Source of the DNA: Candidatus Nitrosocosmicus agrestis
GTDB lineage: Archaea; Thermoproteota; Nitrososphaeria; Nitrososphaerales; Nitrososphaeraceae
Assembly (NCBI RefSeq): GCF_008389435.1
Contig: NZ_VUYS01000003.1
Span: forward strand, 91,314-155,313
Direction of reading: 5' to 3'
DNA: 64,000 bases
Shown: piece after piece, positions 11,154-20,440 of the stretch
Layout of the letters: the number at the start of each line of letters is the position of its first letter
Numbering within the stretch: the stretch's first letter is position 1
Notes under the pieces: model-generated
Databases searched by the model: none
Told to the model about the DNA's origin: nothing
The model's input: only the letters and a program-made list of their open reading frames with translations
Made by a program: the position numbers and the translations under genes

Positions 11154-11321
11154 TCAAGATTCCTTATTGTCCCTTTCAGCATCTTGTTCATTGCTATCGC
11201 TTTGAGAGTCACTAACATTATAACTGTTTTCATCATCGTCTAATTCTTCCTCTTTATGGATTTTTTCTACTATTTTATCTTGCACATCCTCCTCTATTCT
11301 TACATTTTCGTCGATGCTCAT
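11154..11321 (-). CDS. 55-aa acidic microprotein
   Basis: An ATG at 11321 opens a 55-codon frame ending in TGA at 11154-11156. The product is strongly acidic and hydrophilic, with EEELDDDENS and SDSQSDSNEQDAE stretches after a short amphipathic part (VQDKIVEKIHK). It has no Cys and no hydrophobic core, so it is likely disordered. No family is recognised. Biased Asp/Glu codon use over 55 codons without a stop supports coding in this AT-rich DNA. Confidence 0.5.
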   Translation of the reverse strand: MSIDENVRIEEDVQDKIVEKIHKEEELDDDENSYNVSDSQSDSNEQDAERDNKES

Positions 11322-11779
11322 GGATTGTAATGCGCAAAATAGTATTTAATATAAACACAAGCCCTATACTTTTGGCATAAAATGGGTTTCCCCATTCCTA
11401 AAATTATATGACACTAAATTATTATGACAGTTATACATAATTATGATAGTATTGGATTGGACGCCTAATGGTTAATTTCCATTGAAGTAACTAAGTTAGA
11501 TTGCTAAATAAAAAGAAAAAAAATTATTTGACCATTACTTTTGCATTACTATGTATGTGGCTATATTTTTATTGATTAACAAAGTCGCAAGAAAGTGACA
11601 CTAACCAAAACCACTTGCAATTAGTGGTGAGTAGATTATGTTTTGAGATAATCTCCTGACCAAAGAAGCGAAAAAACCCAAAGACCAGGCCTTTGGCTGA
11701 TAGGATAAAGAATTTTTGTTTATTTTATCGGCCAAGTTCAGACGTACAATGATCTGGATGAAACTTGAGAATTCTGCAA
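11322..11779. other. Intergenic stretch
   Basis: It holds upstream DNA of the acidic microprotein gene and the region downstream of the VOC gene. The GACCAGGCCTTTGGCT area at about 11682-11698 can form only a short hairpin. Nothing else seen. Confidence 0.35.
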
Positions 11780-12187
11780 TTACTGTGTTTTAAACTGGCC
11801 CCGTGGTGGCAATTCCTGGAGTGCCCAGCCATTGCCATCTGGATCATTAAAATAAACGAACTTGCCCCACATTTGAGTATCAACTTCGGTGACTTCGACT
11901 CCTTTTTTTTTAAGTTCATCGTGGGCTGCTTGTGCATCCTTCACAACCATTTGTAATCCTTTGATGGAACCTGGTTTCATGTTGTCAGTGATGCCAACAC
12001 CAAAACAAATTGAACAAGCGGAACCTGGAGGTGTCATCTGAACAAAACGTAATTTCTCATTAACGGTGTGGTCATGGTCTAAGTTGAATCCCACCTTATC
12101 TTTATAAAAATCACGTGAACGATCCACATCTGTTACTGGAATTGCTACTAATTCGAGTTTCATTTCCATCAAAAATCCATACTCCAA
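11780..12187 (-). CDS. VOC (glyoxalase/bleomycin-resistance) superfamily protein
   Basis: The frame encodes 135 residues with the classic vicinal-oxygen-chelate half-module order: VAIPVTDVDRSRDFYKDKVGF, then a beta region ending VQMTPPGS, then LQMVVKDAQAAHDELKKKG, and a final FVYFNDPDGNGWALQEL. The last Glu is the usual metal ligand. The first position, normally His or Glu, is Ile here, so metal chemistry is uncertain. The likely true start is the ATG at 12169 or 12163 (MEMKLELVAI), making a standard length of about 128 residues. Substrate unknown. Confidence 0.85.
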   Translation of the reverse strand: MEYGFLMEMKLELVAIPVTDVDRSRDFYKDKVGFNLDHDHTVNEKLRFVQMTPPGSACSICFGVGITDNMKPGSIKGLQMVVKDAQAAHDELKKKGVEVTEVDTQMWGKFVYFNDPDGNGWALQELPPRGQFKTQ

Positions 12188-12661
12188 TGTTTTAGATTAA
12201 CAGTGCAAGAACAAAGTAGAATCTGTTCGTCAAGCGAATTTCGTAAATAAATTTCCATGCTTCTACAATATGTATTCTTGGATAAAAAGATGCAGGAAAA
12301 TGGATGTTGTAAGCGAAACTACCATACCAATCTGTCTCTCCATATGAGGAAAATTATGTCGCTTTATTGATTGATGATATCACTGATACAAAATCCTATA
12401 TTTAAGAATAGTTATTAAAAGGGATTTAGATGCCTGATTATGATCCAAGTATATATTTGAATTAAAGAGGCAATTTTGTTGCTTATCATACGAAATTATT
12501 CAGTATGTTTGGATGACTATATCGACTAGAAAGCAAAACATACTGGAAAGAAATATGAAAAAAGGCTTACTTTCAACAATTTTTAAACTCTAAATGCTGG
12601 CGATATTTGTGGTCATAGAAGGGCTAAAAATGACATTTTGTTTTCTCTTATGATATCATAA
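12188..12661. other. Intergenic stretch
   Basis: Divergent upstream DNA of the VOC gene and the 113-aa gene. No gene, repeat or stable hairpin seen. Confidence 0.35.
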
Positions 12662-13003
12662 TTGGATTTCAATTTTAAAATTGTTGAGAAATATGCTAAA
12701 TACTACAATTATAAATTATATTCATTAGTAGACTATGTGATAGACTTAACCGAAGTAGAAAGAGAGAATAAGGTATATGTAAATGATAATGCGATAATCC
12801 TTGATAAAGAATCTATAAAGCCACCAGAATTATTAGAATTGGCAGGTTACTCATCTCTTGTTTATGATTGCTATTTAGTACAAAACAATGAGGGAAATGC
12901 AAAGAAGAAGAAGAAAACGCCCTATGAAAATAAACTTCTAAAAGAAAGCAGGACCATTCATATCGAAACGGGTATGAGGTTTAATGCAATACTTAAGCAA
13001 TAG
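12662..13003 (+). CDS. Hypothetical protein, 113 aa, TTG start
   Basis: A TTG at 12662 opens a 113-codon frame. The product is hydrophilic with aromatic-rich helices at the N-terminus (KIVEKYAKYYNYKLYSLVDY), a central segment, and a very basic run of five lysines (KKKKK) near residue 83. It has no membrane segment or Cys motif. The basic patch suggests nucleic-acid contact, but no family is recognised. It lies 130 bases upstream of the ferredoxin on the same strand. Confidence 0.5.
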   Translation: MDFNFKIVEKYAKYYNYKLYSLVDYVIDLTEVERENKVYVNDNAIILDKESIKPPELLELAGYSSLVYDCYLVQNNEGNAKKKKKTPYENKLLKESRTIHIETGMRFNAILKQ

Positions 13004-13133
13004 TAACATCTAATTTTTTGATTGATATGTGATAAACAGTTTATGAAAAATGCAAAATAAGATTAAAATACTCACATTCGTTTGCAATTAAATGTCAGTT
13101 GGTTAAATAGTAGTATGTTTAGAGAATTGTGAT

Positions 13134-13634
13134 ATGCCTATAGATCCAGAGTTTCCGAAAAATCACAATGTGATAGGTAAACATTCTACTTCCGATGGTT
13201 CATACTCTCATTTTGTATGGGGCCCGGGAAGGTCTGATGCAGAGTCTTCAACCAACAAAGAAGTTCAAGACGCATACAAAGCAAGAGGTGAGGAGTACCT
13301 TCCTTTGGGGGTACATGGAACTTTTGTGGCAGTAGATTGGGATTCTTGTATTTCTGATGGTGCGTGTATTGAAGCCTGTCCTGTTCAAGTTTATCAGTGG
13401 TACAGATCAGAACAAGACGTTCCCGCTATCGAAATGGTAAATGCAGTAAGTGAAGGGATAGGTGATGATCATAATAGAGAAGGAAGGAGAGATTACACTG
13501 ATAAGCCCGATCCAATAAGAGAAAGTGCGTGCATTTGGTGTATGGCGTGTGTTACCGTATGTCCTACTAATTCGATCAAAGTGGACGAAGCTAATCTGCA
13601 AGTACATATGGAGGAGGCTAAAAGAAGTGCTTGA
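13134..13634 (+). CDS. zfx: Zinc-containing 7Fe-type ferredoxin
   Basis: This 166-residue protein matches the Sulfolobus-type zinc ferredoxin. A 60-residue N-terminal extension carries His11, His17 and His26, candidates for the zinc site. Then come two cluster motifs: Cys72-x2-Asp75-x2-Cys78-x3-Cys82-Pro and Cys133-x2-Cys136-x2-Cys139-x3-Cys143-Pro. The Asp in place of the second Cys of the first motif is the known signature of a [3Fe-4S] or convertible cluster in this family, with a normal [4Fe-4S] in the second. It is a cytosolic single-electron carrier, in archaea typically for 2-oxoacid:ferredoxin oxidoreductases. The length between the motifs is larger than in bacterial ferredoxins, as expected. 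Confidence 0.92.
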   Translation: MPIDPEFPKNHNVIGKHSTSDGSYSHFVWGPGRSDAESSTNKEVQDAYKARGEEYLPLGVHGTFVAVDWDSCISDGACIEACPVQVYQWYRSEQDVPAIEMVNAVSEGIGDDHNREGRRDYTDKPDPIRESACIWCMACVTVCPTNSIKVDEANLQVHMEEAKRSA

Positions 13635-14110
13635 TGCAGTTTTGACTTACAGAAAGGAAAAAATTAAGTTTTTACAAGTGTCAGTAAATTGCTTTTTCTA
13701 ATTAAATATTTATTCGATAATTTGGAATTATGATTTCTGGTCAGAAAATAATCCTTTTCTGATGATGAGTAAATGTTTATAGTTAGATAGCGAAGTGTTA
13801 GTATAATATTAAAACGGTATTTCTCATTACTGATTATATTTCTTGTTTCAATAAACAATGGTTTTATCTGGAAAATAAAATGTGATGAATAATTCGCCAA
13901 TAGATTGTATTCTGTTTCTTTTGTCTCCTTTGTGATCTTGTAGACTACTAATCCATATTGTATATTTTGACCTATACTTGGGACCAGATCAGTGACCCTT
14001 GAGTGGCTTTAAGCATCCAAAGGTAATAGAACTTAACTTATCTTACAACACCGTTTTTAAATATACAACAAAGCCTTATGTTTCCATTAATGATAACACA
14101 TGGACAAGAT
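13635..14110. other. Intergenic stretch
   Basis: No gene is supported. A 78-codon minus frame at 13664-13900 has no protein-like pattern and is not accepted. Confidence 0.35.
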
Positions 14111-14404
14111 ATGAAAAGCAAGTCTGATCATGTATCTATTGCCGTAATCATAATAGTATTGTTCCTCCAACATCAAATGCTGGATCTGACCAAACAGTGA
14201 TCCGGCGAAACTGTCCCCCTTAATGGAAGTAATAGCTTATCAAACGGTTCTTCATTGACATATTTGTGAATCCGGCTAGATTAAACCCCGTTGAATTAAG
14301 TGATTCAACATCTTTAATCCGTCTTTTACAGTACTAGAGGTAATGTCCAAACTGGTCTCACTTTCCAATTAGCCATAACCAATGTGGAAGAAATAATGAG
14401 TTAG
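14111..14404 (+). pseudogene. Relic of a secreted PKD-type (Ig-like) domain protein
   Basis: Reading across frames recovers an almost complete PKD-like domain. ATG 14111 opens with a signal-like MKSKSDHVSIAVIIIVLFLQ. After a shift comes PPTSNAGSDQTV, after another SGETVPLNGSNSLSNGSSLTYL, then a stop where LW would be expected, then LNPVELSDSTS, and finally GNVQTGLTFQLAITNVEE before TAG. The order AG.DQTV / G..V.L.GS.S / LTY.W / L(S)..T / LTF.L.ITN is diagnostic of PKD repeats in exported archaeal proteins. At least three frameshifts and one stop make it non-functional. Only one domain remains, so the parent gene was probably longer. Confidence 0.65.
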
Positions 14405-14605
14405 CCTGACAAATTTATTATTACTATAAATCTTATTTCTCATCTTCACCAAATGAAAAATTTAGTTTGGATTTGTAGGAAAATCAGTAACAATTGATAA
14501 AATGGGAAAACTGCAAAGGCTATTTTATCTCTGTTTTTGTTTGATTCGCTATTATATCCATTTTTATATGGCCTTTTGCAAAAGGACCCAAAGTGCTTTC
14601 TCAGA

Positions 14606-15625
14606 TTATTTTTTTTCAATTAATAATTCATTGACAAATTTTGGTTCAATAATGTATTGAAAATTGGGATATTTACTTATTACACCTCTTTCGGCAAAAA
14701 AATCGGCAATCGAGTTTCCAGAGGTGTACAGCGAAGCTGAAGTATTTAATTCCTTATTCATTGAAATTTGGCTGTTATGTTCCAAGTCCATAACTTCGGC
14801 ATCATCCAACCCTTTGATAATGTCCGTTTTGTTTACACCCGTTTTTACGGACATTATTTTTATATCTTGCTCTTTATTCTTCTCATAATCTTCCTTTGCT
14901 TCTACCAGAGATTTTATGATATTTTTAATATCATTGGGTCTTTGTTCGACTACATCTGAATGAAATGCCAATACGGTAGTCAAAACACCGGGTACAATAG
15001 CACCTGTGGAGAGAATTTTGAATTCACTCTTTAACGCATCTAATGAGTATGGATTATAGAAATGCCCTGCATCGATCTCGCCTTTCTTTAATGCATCTGA
15101 CATATTTTGAACAGGAATGCTCGCGAATTCAACATCGCCTTCATCAAGACCAACTTTTTTTAGTGATTCTAATATATAATAATGTGAAAAACTGTTGATC
15201 CCATCGACACCCACTTTTTTACCCTTTAATTCCGTGAGGTTGTCTACATTGCCTATAATTGGATCTGCATCTTTTGCTATATCGGTATTGAATACTACTT
15301 TAGTATCGATTCCTTCAGAGTTCTGTATTATTGCATCAGAATATACTACAAACATCCCATCATATTCTCCATTAGCATAATCTGTAAGCGTACCAGCATA
15401 ATCTTGAGCTAATGTTAGGTTTACGTCAACATTATTTTTTTCAAAATATCCCTTTTCTTGAGCAACATAAGCCAAAAAATTTGGAGGCCATATTCCTACT
15501 GAAAGTCTTAGTGGTTTTTCATTTGATGTTTGAGCAGATACTATATTGAATGAACTCAAAAATATTATTATTATAATACTGGAAATTACAATCATATGCA
15601 TTTTCTTACTTGGATTTTCAAACAA
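14606..15625 (-). CDS. NMT1/THI5-like ABC transporter substrate-binding protein
   Basis: The 339-residue protein has a signal peptide (about residues 9-31, ending Val-Ser-Ala-Gln) and a type II periplasmic-binding fold of the NMT1/SsuA/ThiY class. Characteristic parts are LSVGIWPPNFLAYVAQEKGYF near the mature N-terminus, LKGKKVGVDGINSFSHYYILESL in the middle and GEIDAGHFYNPYSLDAL. Such proteins bind thiamine precursors, aliphatic sulfonates, nitrate or similar small ligands for an ABC importer. No permease or ATPase gene lies nearby, so the ligand and partner cannot be inferred. Length is normal for the family. Confidence 0.85.
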   Translation of the reverse strand: MFENPSKKMHMIVISSIIIIIFLSSFNIVSAQTSNEKPLRLSVGIWPPNFLAYVAQEKGYFEKNNVDVNLTLAQDYAGTLTDYANGEYDGMFVVYSDAIIQNSEGIDTKVVFNTDIAKDADPIIGNVDNLTELKGKKVGVDGINSFSHYYILESLKKVGLDEGDVEFASIPVQNMSDALKKGEIDAGHFYNPYSLDALKSEFKILSTGAIVPGVLTTVLAFHSDVVEQRPNDIKNIIKSLVEAKEDYEKNKEQDIKIMSVKTGVNKTDIIKGLDDAEVMDLEHNSQISMNKELNTSASLYTSGNSIADFFAERGVISKYPNFQYIIEPKFVNELLIEKK

Positions 15626-16051
15626 TTTATTATTTCATTACTATTGTTGTACGTATGTTATATCAATTTTTATTGAACTTTTGGAACATTTTTAATCCTC
15701 ATACAAAGAATACGGATTTTAGTCTCCGCAAGCTAAAACAAAATGTATAATCTTTTGACTTGTGTATCATGTTACTAAAGGGATACATGAAAAAGATACC
15801 TTCAGTGTAAAGATTCATATTGTATAGCACATCTAGAATAATAACAGTATTTACAAATTACTTAATTTAAATATCGAGTCGTCACAATATAGATTTCTTG
15901 ATCAGAAGCATGTGCCTACTAAACAAATATTTCAATACATTATCGCATTATATGTAGTAGCAGTAACTCTTTTGTTTAACCGTGTCCCAAGCTCATTTTT
16001 CAGACATTTGAATCTAATAGAGTACCATCAACCCTTGATGTTATCTTTTTT
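15626..16051. other. Intergenic stretch
   Basis: Upstream DNA of the binding-protein gene and downstream of the 177-aa gene. No gene or hairpin of note. Confidence 0.35.
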
Positions 16052-16585
16052 CTAAACTGTAAGTTTCAGTCTATCAATCAGTCTTTGATTCTGGATTATA
16101 AGACAAAAAAAGAGGTAAAGTGATAATGAATTCTTTGAATCTTTTTCAATTACAGTCTTGGCAGCACCTTCACTTAAACCATTACAACAGTTAATTAGCA
16201 TATTATGCAAAACTTCTCGATCACCTTGATGAAGTGCGTTGATTAGTCTATGCCACTTATCATAGGTTTTATCAAACAATTCTTTACTATGTGGTTTGTA
16301 TATTTGCGATGTAACTATTTCTTTAACTATGGACTCATTGCTTGTATTCCTGTTCTCAATATCTACAAGTGTCTTGTAATGATGCAATATCATTCCCATC
16401 ATGATTGGTTCTATAGGTATCGGCCTGTCTGCAGAAGAAATATAAGATGTATAAAGTTTAGCATTATCAAATAGAGAATCAAAAGTCTTTTTGGCATCCT
16501 TGGTCTTTAGTTCCTTTTTAAATTCAGACCAAACTATCTTTTCTATTTCCATGAGTTGTCGAAACGATGGTATACTGCGGCCCAC
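16052..16585 (-). CDS. Hypothetical protein, 177 aa, helical
   Basis: The product is mostly alpha-helical and soluble. It starts MGRSIPSFRQLMEIEKIVWS and carries a basic-acidic helical centre (KTYDKWHRLINALHQGDREVL) and a hydrophobic C-terminal helix (LYLFFCLIIQNQRLIDRL). I recognise no domain. It lies just downstream of the 96-aa gene on the same strand, 62 bases apart, so the two may form an operon next to relics of a mobile element. Confidence 0.6.
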   Translation of the reverse strand: MGRSIPSFRQLMEIEKIVWSEFKKELKTKDAKKTFDSLFDNAKLYTSYISSADRPIPIEPIMMGMILHHYKTLVDIENRNTSNESIVKEIVTSQIYKPHSKELFDKTYDKWHRLINALHQGDREVLHNMLINCCNGLSEGAAKTVIEKDSKNSLSLYLFFCLIIQNQRLIDRLKLTV

Positions 16586-16647
16586 ATAGACATTACAAAG
16601 TCGATGGATTTAACCATTACGCAGTTATACGCAGTGTAATTCTATAA

Positions 16648-16938
16648 TTAGTAATCGGAATATTCATCTATTGTCTTTTGTGTTAGATAGATCGAATTCA
16701 CATTTGTAGGATCTACAAAGATAAAACCATTGTTAATTAGATCGTTTCTAACGTGTTGTCTAATCTCTAGGTTTGATTCTTCTTTGTTTCTGTTGCCCCC
16801 TCTTTCCAGGCAGGCTTCATTATAAATATCAACAAACTTTACTGGTACTTTCAATTCGCCGCTTGTACTCTCAATCAAAACCTTGACAAAAGTTAAAGTC
16901 AAACTCTCAATCTTATCAGATTTGTCTTGTGATTCCAA
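16648..16938 (-). CDS. Small hypothetical protein, possible winged-helix
   Basis: The 96-residue charged protein has a helix-helix-wing-like pattern: VKFVDIYNEACLERGG, EIRQHVRNDLINNGFIFVD and VNSIYLTQKTIDEYSDY. A second helix followed by a beta pair ending in an Asp-rich wing would suit a small winged-helix DNA-binding fold, but this is inference from secondary-structure pattern only. It is probably cotranscribed with the downstream 177-aa gene. Confidence 0.55.
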   Translation of the reverse strand: MESQDKSDKIESLTLTFVKVLIESTSGELKVPVKFVDIYNEACLERGGNRNKEESNLEIRQHVRNDLINNGFIFVDPTNVNSIYLTQKTIDEYSDY

Positions 16939-17091
16939 TCATATTGATCTACACAAAGTTACTTATAACACTGTATTGCTATGAGCCGACAGAAATATCT
17001 GAAAAGAAGAAATCCCAACCAAAACTATTCCTACTATTACTTACTATTTGGAAAAAGCTTAATTCTTCTATAGACCTACAAATTCTATCTC

Positions 17092-17648
17092 CATGTTATC
17101 AAAAGCTGAAATCCAATACCTTCAAGGTCATAAACTAGCTTCCAAAACTTATGAAAGGAAGTTAATATGTTTAATCAAAAAAGGTTGAAGTTTTAGAAAC
17201 GGAACTGCCACTCTTAACAAGTATGTTTGGGGAAAATATCAAATCCGTATTTTCTGAAATTCTACACGGGAAGGCAGTGGCGCCCCACTCCGTGAAGCAG
17301 GAGAAAAACGATGACAATACTCAATATTCTAACTATGGAAAGGCCGCTACTGAATTTAGTAATCCATACAATGACCAATTCCATCTATTTAACGGAAAAG
17401 GCGACATGCATGAAGGCTTACTCAATTCATTGAGGTTGCTTGGCCAGCACAATATCAATGGTGCTACAAAATTTAGTAATGGAAATCTAGCATCCGCTAC
17501 TGAATTTAGTAATTTCAACAATATGGATGATTCTTATTCAAAACTTGTAAATATTTCAGCAATGGAATTGTATCATACTAAAAATTTCAGTAAATCAACT
17601 ACCGATTGTTTAATTTCTGAGTGGACCGGGTCGGATTTATATTGTTAA
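17092..17648 (+). pseudogene. Orphan, frameshifted N-terminal part of an SSV-type integrase
   Basis: ATG 17092 opens with MLSKAEIQYLQGHKLASKTY, clearly related to the start of the integrase N-terminal part at 21303-21806 (MPLLSKAEFQFLQGQKVVSK). Frame is lost at an A6 run (17177-17182). After a one-base shift the frame continues with EVLETELPLLTSMFGENIKS, matching LLDKDLPLLLSLFPNLD of the other copy, through to TAA 17646-17648. A TTG/ATG restart at 17223 would give 141 residues. It holds three FSN motifs (two ATEFSN and one ATKFSN) encoded by near-palindromic GAATTTAGTAA DNA. No catalytic C-terminal part is present nearby, so this is the remnant of a second integrated element. Confidence 0.7.
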
Positions 17649-17912
17649 CGATATAATCTTTGGGTTAGATAATGAAAGACCTAAATTTATTATATTTGAG
17701 TTTACATATATTATGGCCCTCTGGTTCATGGTCTTCATTCAAATTAGTTTTGAGACGGTCAGATAAAATGGATTTAGCGATTCTTCACAAATAGGTTTAT
17801 CAGTTAAAGTGTAGATCATGTGGTAAGTCGGGTTTATTGATGCAATAGTACAAAATAATATGCAATACCTTTAATATTTTAAGATTGAATATATGCAATA
17901 ACTGCAATCAAA

Positions 17913-18290
17913 ATGAATCAATCTAGTTCGTATATTAAAACAATATCACATAGAAGGGAAAGAGTAATTGCATTACTAACAAAAGGACTCAAAGGATTTC
18001 AGTTTGCAAATGATTTGGTGGTTAGATTCTGTTACTATTAGTAGATATATACATTTCCTGGAGAAGGAATCCAGTGATAGTCTTAATTCCTTGGTCAAGG
18101 AAAGATGCCATTTTTGTATCAAACAACTATCGAAGGCATCAAAACAGTACTGAATGAACGTTGGAATATTTACAATAAGGATGTCGATAACGAAGTCACA
18201 TGGAGGAACAAGTTAAATGCTTTAAAACTAGAGAAAGAATGCTTTGAGATTTCGTAATAGATATATTGCGGGCCCAACTTTGGACCAAAT
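17913..18290 (+). pseudogene. Relic of a helix-turn-helix mobile-element protein
   Basis: Three frames joined end to end give one protein. ATG 17913 reads MNQSSSYIKTISHRRERVIA and on to TKGLKGFQFANDL. A shift gives WLDSVTISRYIHFLEKESS, and another gives MPFLYQTTIEGIKTVLNERW and on to ALKLEKECFEIS, with a last shift towards RNRYIAGPTLDQI. The GL.G..IA..L..DS.TISR..HFL pattern is a recombinase- or repressor-type HTH common in Nitrososphaerales accessory DNA. At least three frameshifts make it dead. It neighbours the orphan integrase relic and likely belonged to the same lost element. Confidence 0.6.
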
Positions 18291-18459
18291 TTAATATTAG
18301 ATGGTTTTTATGAACTTGGAATAAAGTCACAAGATCTAATCTAAATTATCGATATACACTATTGTTGTAGAATAGAAAAAAACGTTTCAATTATTTTTTA
18401 CCATTATTAAAATTTTTCATAGGATTATAATATTTTAATAATACAAAAACTAAACTGAT

Positions 18460-19824
18460 ATGATGAAGTTAGTTGATAGCATTTTTAAAAATTATATAAA
18501 TATATTTTCACAATCAAAATATTTTCTTGGTTCTTTAATTATCATAATGATCATCTATTTTGGCAATAACCATATTCCTTTTACTTTTTCTCAACAACAA
18601 CTACCAAATGTAAATGATCCTTCTTTGAAAATAGATCGTGTGGCCGATGGATTACAATCTCCAACTAGCATGGCATTTCTGACGAACAATTCGCTTTTGA
18701 TAGCGCAAAAGGAAGGAACCCTATCAATGCTAGATCTTAACAATCCTACCAATATAGAACCCATATTGGAGTTAAGCAATGTCAATAGCAAAAATGAAAG
18801 GGGACTTTTAGGAATCACAATTGACAATAACAAAAGTGGAGAATCTAGCATTTTTCTTTATGTTACCGAGACTAGAACTCAATTGGATCAGGAGACGCAG
18901 GATACTGCAAGTAATGATGATTTGAGAAATAGGGTTTACAAATATGAATGGGATGAGGTAGAACAAAGACTTTCAAATCCAAAGATTATTTTAGACCTGC
19001 CAGCAGGTCCTGGAACAAACCACCAAGGTGGAAAAATCAAAATTGGTCCTGATAATCAACTCTACGTGGTAATTGGAGAATTACAGAGAGAGGGACAGTT
19101 ACAAAATTTTAGAGAAGGGCCAGAGCCTGATGACAGTGGTGTTATATTCAGGGTAAATCCGGTGGATGGCTCGCCGTCAAATAATAATCCTTTCATAGAA
19201 GCAAATAACGGCGACAAAGGTGGAAATAATAATCTATTGGCTAAATACTATGCATACGGAATAAGAAATAGTTTTGGGTTTGATTTTGATCCCATCACAG
19301 GAAAGTTATGGGATACAGAAAATGGTGAGAATCTCTATGATGAAATAAACATAGTAGAATCAGGGTTTAATAGTGGATGGAAATTGATTATGGGACCATT
19401 TTCTAAGTCAGAAGCCATAACAGAAAATGATCTAGTTAACTTTCAGGGTTCACATTATTCTGATCCACTTTTAAGTTGGGAACAATCCAGAGGGATTACT
19501 GACCTTGAATTCTTTAAATCAGACAATTTGGGCCAAAAATATGCAAATAACATATTCGTAGGGGATATAACTAGAGGGAATTTATTCTTCTTGCAGGTAA
19601 ATGAAAACAGAAATGGATTGCAGTTTGATAATGAACCAAATATAGCAAATGACCATATTGCATCAAGTGAAGAAGAAATTTCTTCAATTACTTTAGGAAC
19701 TGGTTTCAAAGGTATAACAGATGTAGAAACAGGTCCTGATGGAAATCTGTATATATTAACCTATAGCAGGGCCGATGGGGGGCAAGGAGCACTTTATAGA
19801 ATATCAGAAAATACAACCCAATAA
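18460..19824 (+). CDS. Exported PQQ-type sugar dehydrogenase-like beta-propeller
   Basis: The 454-residue protein has an N-terminal signal or anchor helix (about residues 21-38) and a glucose/sorbosone dehydrogenase (GSDH) propeller: VADGLQSPTSMAFL, LLIAQKEGTL, NERGLLGITI, the hallmark GPGTNHQGGKIKIGPDNQLYV, YAYGIRNSFGFDFDP, WDTENGENLYDEINIV and a C-terminal GFKGITDVETGPDGNLYIL. In the family the NHQGG His and the GIRN Arg line the PQQ/calcium site, so an exported PQQ- or quinone-linked sugar oxidation is plausible. Whether this organism supplies PQQ is not known from the window. Its length is usual for the family. The gene is alone. Confidence 0.85.
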   Translation: MMKLVDSIFKNYINIFSQSKYFLGSLIIIMIIYFGNNHIPFTFSQQQLPNVNDPSLKIDRVADGLQSPTSMAFLTNNSLLIAQKEGTLSMLDLNNPTNIEPILELSNVNSKNERGLLGITIDNNKSGESSIFLYVTETRTQLDQETQDTASNDDLRNRVYKYEWDEVEQRLSNPKIILDLPAGPGTNHQGGKIKIGPDNQLYVVIGELQREGQLQNFREGPEPDDSGVIFRVNPVDGSPSNNNPFIEANNGDKGGNNNLLAKYYAYGIRNSFGFDFDPITGKLWDTENGENLYDEINIVESGFNSGWKLIMGPFSKSEAITENDLVNFQGSHYSDPLLSWEQSRGITDLEFFKSDNLGQKYANNIFVGDITRGNLFFLQVNENRNGLQFDNEPNIANDHIASSEEEISSITLGTGFKGITDVETGPDGNLYILTYSRADGGQGALYRISENTTQ

Positions 19825-20088
19825 CTTTCATCCGATAGTAAGCCGGATAAATGGAATGCACTTACATAATCACACCAATTTCTGCAAACCTAGCCCGTCT
19901 CGTTAAAGAATCATAATTGGATTATTCGTCAAACACAATTTTAAATTGTATAAAGAAAAACTACCATCCACGCTACCATTATTATTTTCAGGTTCCTGTT
20001 ACAAATCGTTTTTAGGGTAATTCAATGTAAGTCAATGAAATAGATGACCGTTAGGAGTATCAGAGTTTAATGTTAAATAATTTTAGAT

Positions 20089-20301
20089 CTATAACTTTTT
20101 CCTAGTATTATCATCTTTTTCCCATTTTAGGTCTACAAAAGCAACTAGTTCTTTAGTTTCATTATGTATTACAGGATATGCAGATAACACTTTGCGAAGA
20201 TCTACTGAATCTCTCTTTACAATGATCCTATGTTTAAATTTGTGTGAACCATCAGGTAAATACTCAATGTCACCGGTTGAACTAACCACAATTATGATCA
20301 C
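20089..20301 (-). CDS. Small hypothetical protein, 70 aa
   Basis: The frame encodes 70 residues with a beta-rich first half (MIIIVVSSTGDIEYLPDG, then HKFKHRIIVKRDSVDLRKVL) and a tail of beta plus charged residues (LVAFVDLKWEKDD). It looks like a small, soluble single-domain protein. No family is recognised. It has a short distance to the secreted protein gene upstream on the same strand. Confidence 0.5.
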   Translation of the reverse strand: MIIIVVSSTGDIEYLPDGSHKFKHRIIVKRDSVDLRKVLSAYPVIHNETKELVAFVDLKWEKDDNTRKKL

Positions 20302-20440
20302 TATTAGAATCCCATAAGGCGTCAGTAAAATTTTACTGCTAAATTGTAAATCTAAAAAGGATAATATGTGTCACTGGGGGGCTCGTATCCCTTATACTAT
20401 AAGATTAGTTAACCAAGAGTTGAAGTATATACTCTCAGTT

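Noticed and set aside
13664..13900. Minus-strand 78-codon frame
   Set aside because: No protein-like pattern; stop-free run is expected occasionally in this composition.
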